A stretch of DNA of 64,000 nt from Jidongwangia harbinensis (GCF_020216025.1 NZ_JAIWNC010000043.1:26702-90701); one strand, 5' to 3'; positions 7,687-16,439 are shown, counted from the stretch's first letter. Made by a program: numbers and translations. The notes: generated from the letters alone by a model not told the origin.

Positions 7687-9201
7687 GTGAGCAGCAGCCC
7701 GGGCCGCACCAGGACCCGATCACGATTCGCCGTGCTGGCCGCGGCGACACTCCTGGTCGGCAGCGGACTGACGGTGCAGGCCAGCCTGCCCGCCGCCGCG
7801 GCCGCCGACACCCTGCGGGCCGCCGCCGCTCAGGCCGGCCTGTTCTTCGGTGTCGCCGCCTCGCCCGGCCGGCTCAACGCCACGGTGTCGCGGGAGTTCG
7901 GCCAGCTGACTCCCGAGAACGACATGAAGCCGGACACCATCGCCAACTCCAGCGGCGGGCTGCAGAACACCGGCAACGCGGACACCCTGGTCAACTACGC
8001 CCAGACCAACAACATGCTGGTCCGCGGCCACACGATGGTCTGGCACTCGCAGGCGGGTGCGCTGCAGGGCCAGAGCCAGGCGGTGCTGAACAACTTCATC
8101 GGCAACGCGCTGAACCGCTGGGGCAACCGGATCGCCTACTGGGACGTGGTCAACGAGGCGCTGGAGGACAACAACACCGGCCGGCGCCGCAACCAGTGGC
8201 CGCACACCATGAACCGGGACGCGAACGGCGACGGCGACACCTTCGACGCCGGGGACACCGACGTCATCCGGGATTCGTTCATCCGGGCCAAGCAGGTCGT
8301 CCAGGCCGGCGGGCTGACCACCAAGCTCTGCATCAACGACTACGACGTCGAGGGCCTGACCGTCCAGGGCGGCACGCCGAACCGCAAGGCCAACGCGCTG
8401 TACGACATCGTCCGGAACTACCGGCAGTACATCGACTGCGTCGGGTTCCAGTCGCACTTCAACGACAACCCGAACAGCATCATCACCGACGACCTGCAGG
8501 CCAACATCCAGCGGTTCGCCGACCTCGGGGTCGAGGTGCACATCACCGAGCTGGACATCGACGACGACCTGAGCAACAACGACATCGGCGCGGGACAGGC
8601 GGCGAACTACCGCAAGGTCGTCCGGGCCTGCCTGAACGTCGCGCGGTGCACCGGCATCACGGTCTGGGGCATCGCCGACAGCGAGTCGTGGCGCGCCTCG
8701 GAACGCGGCCTGCTGTTCACCGGCGGTAACGGCAACTACCAGAAGAAGGCGGCGTACACCGCCGTCCTCGACGAGCTGAACAAGGGCCGGGGAACCTCGC
8801 CGTCGAACCCGCCGTCGAACCCGCCCTCCAACCCGCCGTCGAACGAGCCGTCCAACCCGCCGTCGAACCCGCCGTCCGACCCGCCGACCTCGACGCCGCC
8901 CAACCCGGCCGGCTGCACGGCGACGGTCTCGCTCAACTCCTGGACCGGCGGGTTCGTCGCCACGGTCCGCGTCACCGCCGGATCCGCACCGGTCAGTGGC
9001 TGGTCCGTCGGCATGACGCTGCCCTCCGGCGCCACGGTCACCAACGCGTGGAACACCAACCGGAGCGGCAACAGCGGTGCCGTGCAGTTCACCAACGTCG
9101 GTCACAACGGCCGGATCGCCGCCGGCCAGTCCGCCGAGTTCGGCTTCCAGGGCACCGGGTCCGCCGGCTCCCTGACGCCGACCTGCACCGCCACCGCCTG
9201 A
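7687..9201 (+). CDS. Secreted GH10 endo-1,4-beta-xylanase with CBM2
   Basis: The 504-residue protein begins with a Sec/Tat-type signal (basic run RTRTRSR, then hydrophobic, ending AAAAAD). The GH10 catalytic domain follows (about residues 42-365): acid/base Glu157 in WDVVNEAL and nucleophile Glu288 in VHITELDID. A low-complexity PSNPPSNPP linker (about residues 372-400) leads to a C-terminal family 2 carbohydrate-binding module (CTATVSLNSWTGGF to the final TCTATA, a cysteine at each end). GTG 7687 has the proper ribosome site and gives a standard signal peptide. It would depolymerise plant xylan outside the cell. It is unrelated to the biosynthetic cluster that follows. Confidence 0.95.
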   Translation: MSSSPGRTRTRSRFAVLAAATLLVGSGLTVQASLPAAAAADTLRAAAAQAGLFFGVAASPGRLNATVSREFGQLTPENDMKPDTIANSSGGLQNTGNADTLVNYAQTNNMLVRGHTMVWHSQAGALQGQSQAVLNNFIGNALNRWGNRIAYWDVVNEALEDNNTGRRRNQWPHTMNRDANGDGDTFDAGDTDVIRDSFIRAKQVVQAGGLTTKLCINDYDVEGLTVQGGTPNRKANALYDIVRNYRQYIDCVGFQSHFNDNPNSIITDDLQANIQRFADLGVEVHITELDIDDDLSNNDIGAGQAANYRKVVRACLNVARCTGITVWGIADSESWRASERGLLFTGGNGNYQKKAAYTAVLDELNKGRGTSPSNPPSNPPSNPPSNEPSNPPSNPPSDPPTSTPPNPAGCTATVSLNSWTGGFVATVRVTAGSAPVSGWSVGMTLPSGATVTNAWNTNRSGNSGAVQFTNVGHNGRIAAGQSAEFGFQGTGSAGSLTPTCTATA

Positions 9202-9218
9202 CCGGAACCGCCTGACCA

Positions 9219-9260
9219 CCGGGCCGTGCCGGCCCCCCACCGGGGGTCGGCACGGCCCGG
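9219..9260. terminator. Strong bidirectional hairpin terminator
   Basis: Arms 9219-9237 and 9242-9260 pair at 18 of 19 positions around a 4-base loop, just after the xylanase stop and just before the stop of the convergent chorismate-using synthase. There is no long T tract, as is usual in actinomycetes. It separates the accessory region from the polyketide locus on both strands. Confidence 0.8.
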
Positions 9261-9268
9261 TCGCGTGG

Positions 9269-11167
9269 TCATCCGGGAAGGACGGCGCGGACCGGTCCGG
9301 TGTCCGCGCCGTCGGCGAGCGACGTCAGCATGTCCGCCAGGATCGCCACGCCGTGCTGGGTCAGCAACGACTCCGGGTGGAACTGCACCGACCGCAGTCC
9401 CGGCCCGGACAGGGCGTGCACCTCGCCGGTCGTCGCGTCCCGGCTCACCCGCAGCACCTCGCCGGGCAGCCGCGGGCTGACCACCTCGTCGGCCGGGGCG
9501 AGCGCGGCGAAGGTGTTGTAGAAGCCGACCCGGGTGCGCTCGCCGAACAGGTCGATGTCGCGTTGCATTCCCTGGTGCGGGGCCGCCTTGCGTACCACCT
9601 CGAGGCCCAGCAGGTCGCAGAGGACCTGGTGGCCGAGGCAGATCGCCAGCAGCGGCCGCCGCCGGTGCAGCAGGGTGTCCACCATGGACCGCAGCGTGGC
9701 CACCTTCCGGTCGCCCCGGTCGCGGGGATCCCCCGGGCCCGGCCCGATGACGACGACGTCACCGTCGTCGGTGGTACCCGGCTCGTCGAACCCCCGGATC
9801 GTGGTGCGCGTGCCCAGCGTGGCGAGCTGATGTTCCAGCATGGCGGTGAACGCGTCCTCGCCGTCCACTACCAGGATCCGCCGTCCGTCCAGCGGCCGCG
9901 GCCGGCGCGACCCCGGACCGGCACCGCCGCGCCAGTAGTGGGCGAGCGTGGCGGTGCGGCCGGCCAGCCGCGCCCGTACCTCGGGATGTCCGGCCAGCGC
10001 CGGTGCCGGCCGGGCCGGCGGGCGCGCGTCCGGGCGCAACGCGTCGAGCAGCGCGGCGGTCTTGGCGTGCGTCTCGGCGGTCTCCGCCACCGGGTCGGAG
10101 TGGCGCACCAGGGTGGCGCCGACCCCGATGGTGAGGGTGCGGTCCGGAGCCAGTTCGGCGGTGCGGATCAGGACCGCCGAGTCGAGCGCCGGGCCCGGTC
10201 CGACCACCGCCAGGACGCCGCTGTAGTACCCGCGCCCGGCCGGCTCGTACCGCTTGATCACCCGGCAGGCGTTCTGCAGCGGACTGCCGGTCACGGTGGG
10301 GACGAACATGGTCTCGCGCAGCACCGTGCGCACGTCGGCGGACGTCGGCCCGGAGAGCAGATACTCGGTGTGCACCAGGCGCGCCATCTCGCGCAGGTAC
10401 GGACCGTGCAGCCGGACCCCCGGCGTGCACACCCGGGCCATCATCTTCAGTTCCTCGTCCACCACCATGTGCAACTCGTCGATCTCCTTGCGGTCGGCCA
10501 GGAAATCCAGCACCCCGGGTACGGTGCGGTGCGCCGCCGCGGCCCGGTACGTGCCGCTGATCGGGGTCATCCACAGCCGGCCGTCCGCCAGGCTGGCATG
10601 CCGCTCGGGCGTCGCGCCGACCAGCACCCGCGAGCCGGTGTGCAGCAGGAAGGTCCAGTACGCACCGGTCTCGCGTTCCAGCAGGCGGCGGAAGACGGTC
10701 AGCGCGGCGCGGACCGGGTCGCCCTGCACGGTGGCCCGGTACGCGCGACGGATCACGAAGTTGGCGCCCTCGCCGCGGCCGATCTCCTGGTCGACGATGC
10801 GGCGCACGGTGGCGGCGTAGGCGTCGTCGCCGACGTCGAAACCGCCGCCCGTCACGTCGACGACGTCGTCCGGAAGGCAGCGCAGCAGATCCGCCCGGTC
10901 CACGGTGCGGTCGTCGCGCACCGTCATGGCGAGCAGCGGCGCGCCGTCGTCGTGGCAGTCGAAGCCGCGTTCCCGTAGCTGGCGGTAGGGCACCAGGACG
11001 ACCATCCGGTGCGCCGGCCCGGGTCCGGACGGCGGCAGCGCGGCCAGCTCGTCCGCCTCGTGGACGTCACCGGTGAGCACCTCCACCCCGGTGGCGCTCA
11101 CCGCCGGGCGGTGCAGGAGCAGAAAGGGTGTGCCGCCGTCGATCACCGCGCGCAACGCGTTGTCCAT
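9269..11167 (-). CDS. Fused anthranilate / 2-amino-2-deoxyisochorismate synthase (TrpEG/PhzE type)
   Basis: The 632-residue protein fuses a chorismate-binding domain (about residues 1-390: EGANFVIRRAY, VGATPERHAS, MTPISGTYR, GSPLQNACRVI, GRGYYSGVLA) to a class I glutamine amidotransferase (about 430-625) with nucleophile Cys in AICLGHQVL and the His/Glu pair in VQFHPES. It turns chorismate and glutamine into ADIC and, if lyase-competent, anthranilate. No PhzD-type isochorismatase is present, so anthranilate is the simpler reading, but sequence by eye cannot separate PhzE/SgcD-like ADIC synthases from TrpEG. It is divergent from the DAHP synthase across a region with two palindromes. Confidence 0.88.
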   Translation of the reverse strand: MDNALRAVIDGGTPFLLLHRPAVSATGVEVLTGDVHEADELAALPPSGPGPAHRMVVLVPYRQLRERGFDCHDDGAPLLAMTVRDDRTVDRADLLRCLPDDVVDVTGGGFDVGDDAYAATVRRIVDQEIGRGEGANFVIRRAYRATVQGDPVRAALTVFRRLLERETGAYWTFLLHTGSRVLVGATPERHASLADGRLWMTPISGTYRAAAAHRTVPGVLDFLADRKEIDELHMVVDEELKMMARVCTPGVRLHGPYLREMARLVHTEYLLSGPTSADVRTVLRETMFVPTVTGSPLQNACRVIKRYEPAGRGYYSGVLAVVGPGPALDSAVLIRTAELAPDRTLTIGVGATLVRHSDPVAETAETHAKTAALLDALRPDARPPARPAPALAGHPEVRARLAGRTATLAHYWRGGAGPGSRRPRPLDGRRILVVDGEDAFTAMLEHQLATLGTRTTIRGFDEPGTTDDGDVVVIGPGPGDPRDRGDRKVATLRSMVDTLLHRRRPLLAICLGHQVLCDLLGLEVVRKAAPHQGMQRDIDLFGERTRVGFYNTFAALAPADEVVSPRLPGEVLRVSRDATTGEVHALSGPGLRSVQFHPESLLTQHGVAILADMLTSLADGADTGPVRAVLPG

Positions 11168-11204
11168 GCCGCCAGAGCCTGGCAGCAGAGCGGCCGCCGG
11201 GCAG

Positions 11205-11261
11205 CTACTCGAACGAGTCGGCGTGGTGCCGCCGGGCCGGGCCGACTACCCGCACGAGTAG
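11205..11261. promoter_or_regulatory. Two 16-bp palindromes in the divergent promoter region
   Basis: CTACTCGAACGAGTCG (11205-11220) and CTACCCGCACGAGTAG (11246-11261) share the pattern CTACyCG-NN-CGAGTmG; each half-site pair is an inverted repeat, and the centres are 41 bases apart, about four helical turns. They lie 38 to 94 bases upstream of the synthase start on one side and 38 to 94 bases upstream of a 15-codon leader frame on the other. This looks like a dimeric regulator's operator pair controlling both directions. Confidence 0.55.
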
Positions 11262-11298
11262 TTCCGGCCGATCCGGTGTGGACACTAGCTTCGTCGCC

Positions 11299-11346
11299 AT
11301 GACAGGGCACACCGCAACGACCACGACGGCGGCGACGCCGGTATGA
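11299..11346 (+). CDS. Putative 15-codon leader peptide upstream of DAHP synthase
   Basis: ATG 11299 opens a frame encoding MTGHTATTTTAATPV whose stop overlaps the DAHP synthase start (GTATGAG). Five of its 15 residues are threonine in a short span; there is no Trp, Tyr or Phe run, so classical aromatic attenuation is unlikely. TAGCTT at 11286-11291 could be a -10 box giving a near-leaderless transcript. The likely role is translational coupling, because the DAHP synthase start has no obvious ribosome site of its own. It may be chance. Confidence 0.35.
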   Translation: MTGHTATTTTAATPV

Positions 11347-12539
11347 GTGCCCGGATGACGTGGGCGGGCCCCGCCGCATCGGTGTCCGGGCTGAGCCGGG
11401 ACGAGATCCGGCGGTGGCGGGCGATGCCGGCCGCGCAGCAGCCGGAGTGGGGCGACGACTGGCTGATCGAGCAGGTCGTCGACGACCTCGGCGGGATGCC
11501 CGGCCTGGTCGGCTGGCACGAGGTGCAGCGGCTGCGCGGGGTCCTGGCGGAGGTGGTCGCGGGCCGCCGCCGGGTGGTCCAGGCCGGCGACTGCGCCGAG
11601 GACCCGGACGACTGCCGTCCCGGGCCGCTCCGCCGCAAGGTCGCCCTGCTCGACGCCATGGCGCAGGTCGTCGGCATCATGTCCGGCAAGCCGGCGATCC
11701 GGGTCGGTCGCCTGGCCGGCCAGTTCGCCAAGCCGCGCAGCACGCCGACCGAACGGATCGGCGACGTGGAGCTGCCGGCGTACCGGGGCCATCTGGTCAA
11801 CGGCCCGGCGCCGGACCCGGCGGCCCGCCGCCCCGATCCGCTGCGGCTGCTCACCTGCTACACGGCGGCCCGCGGCGCGATGGCGTACCTGGACGCGACG
11901 GCGGACCGTGCCGACCCGGTGTGGACCAGCCACGAGGCGCTGGTGCTGGACTACGAGGTGCCGTTGGTACGCCGGGACCCGGACGGCCAGCTCACGCTCA
12001 CCTCGACGCACTGGCCGTGGATCGGCGAACGGACCCGGCGGCCGGACGGCGCGCACGTGCGCCTGCTGGCGGCCGTGACCAACCCGGTCGGCTGCAAGAT
12101 CGGGCCCGGCGTCACCGAGGACGACCTGCGCACCCTGTGCGCGGTGCTGGATCCCCGGCACACGCCCGGGCGGCTGACGTTCATCGTGCGGATGGGTGCC
12201 GAGCTGATCGGTTCCCGGCTGCCCCGGCTGGTCCGCGCCGTGCGTGCCGCCGGGCACCCGGTGATCTGGCTGTGCGATCCCATGCACGGCAACACCGAGC
12301 GCGGTCCGGACGGCGTGAAGACCCGCCGGATCGGTGCGCTGCTGCGGGAACTGACGTGTTTCCAGGAGATCGTCGACGGCACCTCCGGCGTCGCGGGCGG
12401 ACTGCACCTGGAGACGACCCCGGACCCGGTCGTGGAGTGCCGGTCCGACGACGGCCCGCTCGGGCCCCGGACCACGCTGTGCGACCCGCGACTCAACACC
12501 GAGCAGGCACTGCTGCTCACCGAGCACTGGCACCGATGA
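11343..12539 (+). CDS. Class II 3-deoxy-D-arabino-heptulosonate 7-phosphate (DAHP) synthase, short secondary-metabolism form
   Basis: The 398-residue protein carries class II DAHP synthase signatures: VVQAGDCAED, GQFAKPRST, LVNGPAPD, SHEALVLDYE, GCKIGPG, VRMGAELIG and the metal/PEP motif DPMHGNT. It condenses PEP and erythrose-4-phosphate, the committed step of the shikimate pathway. Housekeeping actinobacterial forms are about 460 residues with an N-terminal extension that contributes to aromatic feedback control. This one lacks most of that extension, as PhzC-type copies in aromatic secondary-metabolite clusters do, so it probably feeds chorismate to the divergent synthase. The next gene starts within its stop codon region. 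Confidence 0.92.
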   Translation: MSARMTWAGPAASVSGLSRDEIRRWRAMPAAQQPEWGDDWLIEQVVDDLGGMPGLVGWHEVQRLRGVLAEVVAGRRRVVQAGDCAEDPDDCRPGPLRRKVALLDAMAQVVGIMSGKPAIRVGRLAGQFAKPRSTPTERIGDVELPAYRGHLVNGPAPDPAARRPDPLRLLTCYTAARGAMAYLDATADRADPVWTSHEALVLDYEVPLVRRDPDGQLTLTSTHWPWIGERTRRPDGAHVRLLAAVTNPVGCKIGPGVTEDDLRTLCAVLDPRHTPGRLTFIVRMGAELIGSRLPRLVRAVRAAGHPVIWLCDPMHGNTERGPDGVKTRRIGALLRELTCFQEIVDGTSGVAGGLHLETTPDPVVECRSDDGPLGPRTTLCDPRLNTEQALLLTEHWHR

Positions 12540-12568
12540 CCGCCGACCCGCGGAGGTGGGACGTACTC

Positions 12569-12826
12569 ATGAAGACCGTGGACCGCGACACCGCCGGTGA
12601 ACGGCTGCGCGCGATCGTGGCGTCGATCCTCGAACTCCGCCCGGACGAGGTCGGGATCGACGACCACTTCTACGACGACCTGCAGTCCGGATCGCTGGAG
12701 AAGGTCGAGATCGCGGTCCGGATCGAACGGGAGTTCGGCGTCGGGATAGCGGCCGACGAGGCCGCTCGCGTGCAGCGCCTGTCGGACGCGCTGGCGCTGC
12801 TCCGGGACAAGGGTGCGATCAGCTGA
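12569..12826 (+). CDS. Acyl carrier protein (probable aryl starter carrier)
   Basis: The 85-residue protein has the ACP four-helix pattern. The phosphopantetheine serine is Ser42 in LQSGSLEKVEIAVRIE, where the usual DSL is GSL. ATG 12569 has a strong GGAGGTGGG ribosome site nine bases upstream; an in-frame ATG at 12536 would overlap the DAHP synthase stop. It is followed 15 bases later by the aryl-CoA/ACP ligase, which suggests this ACP receives the aryl starter while the second ACP of the locus carries extension units. The Asp-to-Gly change next to the serine is unusual but does not remove the attachment site. Confidence 0.85.
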   Translation: MKTVDRDTAGERLRAIVASILELRPDEVGIDDHFYDDLQSGSLEKVEIAVRIEREFGVGIAADEAARVQRLSDALALLRDKGAIS

Positions 12827-12841
12827 GGAAAGGCGTGGACG

Positions 12842-14353
12842 ATGAAACTGGTGCAACGACTGGTGGGCCGGCACGTCGACGCCGGTGACGGCGAGCGGGT
12901 GGCCTACCACGACCCGGACCTCGGTCCGGTCGACTATGCCCGGCTGTACGAGGCGGCGCGCGCCTACGCCGCCGACCTGCACGACCGCGGGATTCCGGTC
13001 GGCGCGAACGGCCTGCTGGTGGCGGACGACTCGGTGGCCACCGTGGTCGCCGTGCTCGGCCTCTGGTGGTACGGCTGCGTGCCGGTCCCGGTGAGTCCCG
13101 CACTCACCGACGCCGAGTTGCGCTTCGTGGCCGCCGACTGCGGCGCCGCGATGGTGCACCTGGACGCGCCGGCCGCCCGGCAGGCCGTACTGGCGGCGGA
13201 GTTCGCCGGACTGCCCGGCACCACCGGCGACGGCGTCCGGGCGGCCGTCGGGGATCGGGCGGCCGGCGCCCCGGACCCGTTCGACTGGCCGGCCGACCGC
13301 CCGGCGCTGCTGCAGTACACCTCCGGCAGCACCGGCGAACCCAAGGGGGTGCTGCACTCCGCGGCCGGCATCGAGGCGGTCCTGGACGGCTTCGGCCGGG
13401 TGCTGGCCCTCGGCCCGGACGACGTGACCATGTGCACGGCCAAGATGTCCTTCGGGTACGGGTTCGGCGACTCGGTCCTCTTCCCGCTCGCCGCCGGAGC
13501 CGCCGCGGTGCTGCTGCGCGGCCCGGTCGACGCCCAGGTGGTGCTGGCGGCGCTGCGCCGGCACCGGCCCACCGTGCTGTTCTCGGTACCGCGCATGTAC
13601 GCCGCGCTGCTGTCGGTCACCGGCGCCGGCGCCGAGGACCTCCGGCGGCAGCGGCTGCGCCTGGCGGTCTCCGCCGGCGAACACCTGCCGGTCCACCTGA
13701 GCGAACGGGTCCGGGAGACCCTCGGGGTGCCGGTGGTCAACGGGCTGGGCGCGACCGAGGTGCTGCACATCGTCGTGGCCACGCCGCCGGACCGGGCCAC
13801 GCCCGGGTCGACCGGCGTCGCGGTCCCCGGCGTCACCGTGACGGTCCGCGACGCCGACGGCCGGCCGGTGCCCGACGGTACGGACGGCCGGCTGCACATC
13901 GCCGGGCCGTGTGTGGCCCTGGGCTACCTGAACCGGCCGGACGCCGAGCGCCGCACGTTCGCCGTCGGCGGAGCGTTCACCTCGGACATCGTGCACGTCG
14001 CCGACGACGGCGAGGTGCGATACCTGTGCCGCGCCGACGACCTGCTCAACCTCGGCGGCTACAAGGTGGCTCCGAGCGAGGTGGAAGGGGTGATCCGCAA
14101 GACCGACGGGGTCGCCGACTGCGCGGTCATCGCGGCCACCGACGACGACGGACTGGAGAGCGCGGTCGCCTACGCGGTCCCGGCACCCGGCGCGGATCCG
14201 GTCGAGGTGCGGCGGGCCATCCTGCGCTCGATCCGCGCCGAGCTGACCGCGTTCAAGCGCCCGGCCCGGGTCGAGGTCCTCGACGCGCTACCGGTGACGT
14301 CCACCGGCAAGCTCGCCCGCTACCAGCTCCGCGGCCTGGCGAGGGACCGATGA
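12842..14353 (+). CDS. Benzoate-type acyl-CoA/ACP ligase (adenylate-forming)
   Basis: The 503-residue ANL-superfamily enzyme has the P-loop YTSGSTGEPKGVLH, the benzoate-ligase-like KMSFGYGFGDSVLFPLAAG, the NGLGATE A5 motif, and the C-terminal catalytic region ending VTSTGKLARYQLR with its lysine. The FGYGFGDS segment groups it with benzoate/4-hydroxybenzoate/anthranilate ligases rather than with fatty-acid ligases. It would adenylate an aryl acid, probably anthranilate or a derivative, and load it on CoA or on the preceding ACP. Its stop overlaps the first ketosynthase start (ATGA), so the genes are translationally coupled. Confidence 0.88.
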   Translation: MKLVQRLVGRHVDAGDGERVAYHDPDLGPVDYARLYEAARAYAADLHDRGIPVGANGLLVADDSVATVVAVLGLWWYGCVPVPVSPALTDAELRFVAADCGAAMVHLDAPAARQAVLAAEFAGLPGTTGDGVRAAVGDRAAGAPDPFDWPADRPALLQYTSGSTGEPKGVLHSAAGIEAVLDGFGRVLALGPDDVTMCTAKMSFGYGFGDSVLFPLAAGAAAVLLRGPVDAQVVLAALRRHRPTVLFSVPRMYAALLSVTGAGAEDLRRQRLRLAVSAGEHLPVHLSERVRETLGVPVVNGLGATEVLHIVVATPPDRATPGSTGVAVPGVTVTVRDADGRPVPDGTDGRLHIAGPCVALGYLNRPDAERRTFAVGGAFTSDIVHVADDGEVRYLCRADDLLNLGGYKVAPSEVEGVIRKTDGVADCAVIAATDDDGLESAVAYAVPAPGADPVEVRRAILRSIRAELTAFKRPARVEVLDALPVTSTGKLARYQLRGLARDR

Positions 14354-15480
14354 GCTGCGTCATCACCGGGATGGGCGCGGTGGCCGCGGTCGGCGGCGGG
14401 CCGGAGCAGATCTTCACCGCGCTGTGCGCCGGCACCAGCGGGCTGACCAAGCTGCGCGCGTTCGACCTGAACCGGTACCGGGCGCACCACGCCTACGAGA
14501 TCGACGACCGCACCGGACCGGGCCGGGACGAACCGTTGCGGGCGACCCGCTGGCTCGTCGACGCGGTCGAGCAGGCGTGCGCCGACGGCGGGCTGACGCC
14601 GGCCGCCCGGGTGCCCGTGCTGCTCGGCACCACGCTGCGGGAACAGCGCAGCGTGGAACTGTGGTGGCGGGGCGAGGGCGAGGTGTCCGCGGCCGACCTC
14701 CACTTCGGACCGGCCCTGCGCCGCCGGTTCGGGTTCACCCGCACCTACACGTTCGCCAACGCCTGCGCGGCGACGCTGTACGCGCTGGGCCTGGCCACCG
14801 ACCTGCTCGACCTGGGCATGGCGGACGCGGTGGTGGTGGCCGGCACCGACGCGATCACGGAGAGCGCGTTCGGCACCCTCGACCGGGTACAGAATCGCAC
14901 CCCGGAGGCGCTGCGCCCGTTCGACCGGGCCCGGGCGGGCATGCTGATGGGCGAGGGCGCGTCCGCGGTGGTGGTCCGGCGGGACGGCGACGGCGACCGG
15001 CCGGCTCTGGCCCGGATCCGCGGGGTCAGCATGAACTGCGACGCCTACCACCCCACGGCACCGGACCCGGCCGGCATCGCGGCCGCGATGCACGCCGCAC
15101 ACACCCGCGCCGGCCTCGGCCCGGACGAGATCGACCTGGTGATGCTGCACGGCAGCGGCACCGAACTCAACGACGCCGCCGAGGCCACCGCGCTGCACGC
15201 GGTGTTCGGGGACGCCGCCGCCCGGCCGCTGATGACCGCGATCAAGTCGATGACCGGGCACACCCTGGGCGGGTCCGGCCTGCTCAGCCTCATCGTGGCG
15301 GTGCTGTCGCTGCACCGCGGCGTGGTGCCGCCGATCGCCGGGCTCACCGATCCGGCCGACGAGGCGGCCGGGCTGCGCCTGGTCAGCGGTACGGCGGCCA
15401 CCGCGCCGCTGCGTACCGCCCAGGTGGACGCGTTCGGATTCGGCGGCATCAACGCCGTGGCCGTCGTGGAGCGGTCGTGA
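14350..15480 (+). CDS. Type II PKS ketosynthase 1 (KS-alpha)
   Basis: The 376-residue thiolase-fold protein has a full Cys-His-His set: Cys139 in NACAATLYAL, His267 in MLHGSGTELND and His304 in KSMTGHTLGG. The C-terminus FGFGGINAVAVVE matches beta-ketoacyl synthases. It should catalyse decarboxylative condensation on an ACP. Its start overlaps the ligase stop and its stop overlaps the next gene's GTG, a chain-length-factor-like partner, so it is the catalytic half of the first KS/CLF pair. It is somewhat shorter than typical KS-alpha proteins (about 410-420), mainly at the N-terminus. Confidence 0.9.
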   Translation: MSCVITGMGAVAAVGGGPEQIFTALCAGTSGLTKLRAFDLNRYRAHHAYEIDDRTGPGRDEPLRATRWLVDAVEQACADGGLTPAARVPVLLGTTLREQRSVELWWRGEGEVSAADLHFGPALRRRFGFTRTYTFANACAATLYALGLATDLLDLGMADAVVVAGTDAITESAFGTLDRVQNRTPEALRPFDRARAGMLMGEGASAVVVRRDGDGDRPALARIRGVSMNCDAYHPTAPDPAGIAAAMHAAHTRAGLGPDEIDLVMLHGSGTELNDAAEATALHAVFGDAAARPLMTAIKSMTGHTLGGSGLLSLIVAVLSLHRGVVPPIAGLTDPADEAAGLRLVSGTAATAPLRTAQVDAFGFGGINAVAVVERS

Positions 15481-16439
15481 CCGGCCCGGGCCGGCCGGCC
15501 GCGGTGACCGGCATCGGGCTCGCGGTCAGCGGCCTCGGCACCCCGGACGACCTGCTGCAACCGGACGGCGCCGAGGAAGCCTTCGACCCGGCCACCGGGC
15601 TGACCGGCCGGGCGATGCGGCACAAGGACCGGGCCTCCCGGTTCGCGCTGCGCGCCGCGGCGGACGCGTTGCGCGACGCCGGCCTGCTCACCGGCGCCAC
15701 GTTCGCCGGGCCGGCGTCGCGCACCTGCGTGGTGGTGAGCACCAACTTCGGCAACCTGGACAGCGTCTGCACGTTCGCCGACACGATCGCCGAGGACAGC
15801 GTCCTCGGGCTCAGCCCGCTCGGTCTGCCGCACACGTCGTCGAACTCGGTCGCCGGGTGGCTGGCCATCGAGTACGGCCTGCGCGGACCCAACCTCACCG
15901 TGTGCAACGGCGGCACCGGCGGGCTGGACGCGCTGTTCTGGGCCCGCGCCATGATCGCGGCGGACCGTGCCGACGTGGCACTGGTGGTGGGCGTCGAACC
16001 CGACACCGCCCCGGTGGCCCGGCTGGTCGGCCACCGCCCCCGGCTGGACGGCGCGGCGGCGGTGGTGCTGGAGTCCGTGCCGCACCGCCGGTCCCGCGGC
16101 GCCCCGCCGCGGGCGGTGATCACCGCCTGCACCCACGGGGCGGCGCTGCCCGACGCGGTCCGCGCGGTCCGCGGCACCGACCGGCAACCGGTCGGGCTCT
16201 GGCTCACCCCGGCCGGCCCGCGACCCGGCGACGCCGCGTCGTCGTGGTGTGCCACCACCAGGGATCTCACCGCGCGGCTGGGCGAATGCTCCGGCGCGCT
16301 CGGCGTGCTCCAGTGCGTCGCGGGCGTCAGCTATCTCGACGCCTCCGGGCCCGGCGCCGTGCTGGCCACGTCCGCCGACGGGCCCGACCACACCGCCGTG
16401 GCCGCGCTCCTGCTCACCGCGCCGGGGCAGGCGTCATGA
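15477..16439 (+). CDS. Chain-length-factor-like partner of ketosynthase 1 (KS-beta)
   Basis: The 320-residue protein aligns with ketosynthases but has NGGTGGLDAL where the active-site NACAAS motif should be, so the nucleophilic cysteine is replaced by glycine. The two catalytic histidine motifs are also not recognisable. This is the pattern of a KS-beta/chain length factor. GTG 15477 overlaps the KS1 stop (GTGA), which favours a heterodimer made in equal amounts. The short length, about 80 residues below common CLFs, suggests a reduced fold that depends on its partner. Confidence 0.82.
   Translation: MTGPGRPAAVTGIGLAVSGLGTPDDLLQPDGAEEAFDPATGLTGRAMRHKDRASRFALRAAADALRDAGLLTGATFAGPASRTCVVVSTNFGNLDSVCTFADTIAEDSVLGLSPLGLPHTSSNSVAGWLAIEYGLRGPNLTVCNGGTGGLDALFWARAMIAADRADVALVVGVEPDTAPVARLVGHRPRLDGAAAVVLESVPHRRSRGAPPRAVITACTHGAALPDAVRAVRGTDRQPVGLWLTPAGPRPGDAASSWCATTRDLTARLGECSGALGVLQCVAGVSYLDASGPGAVLATSADGPDHTAVAALLLTAPGQAS

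Noticed and set aside
8803..8890. Short direct repeats in the xylanase considered as a CRISPR-like array
   Set aside because: They encode the PSNPPSNPP linker in frame, with no spacers of constant length.
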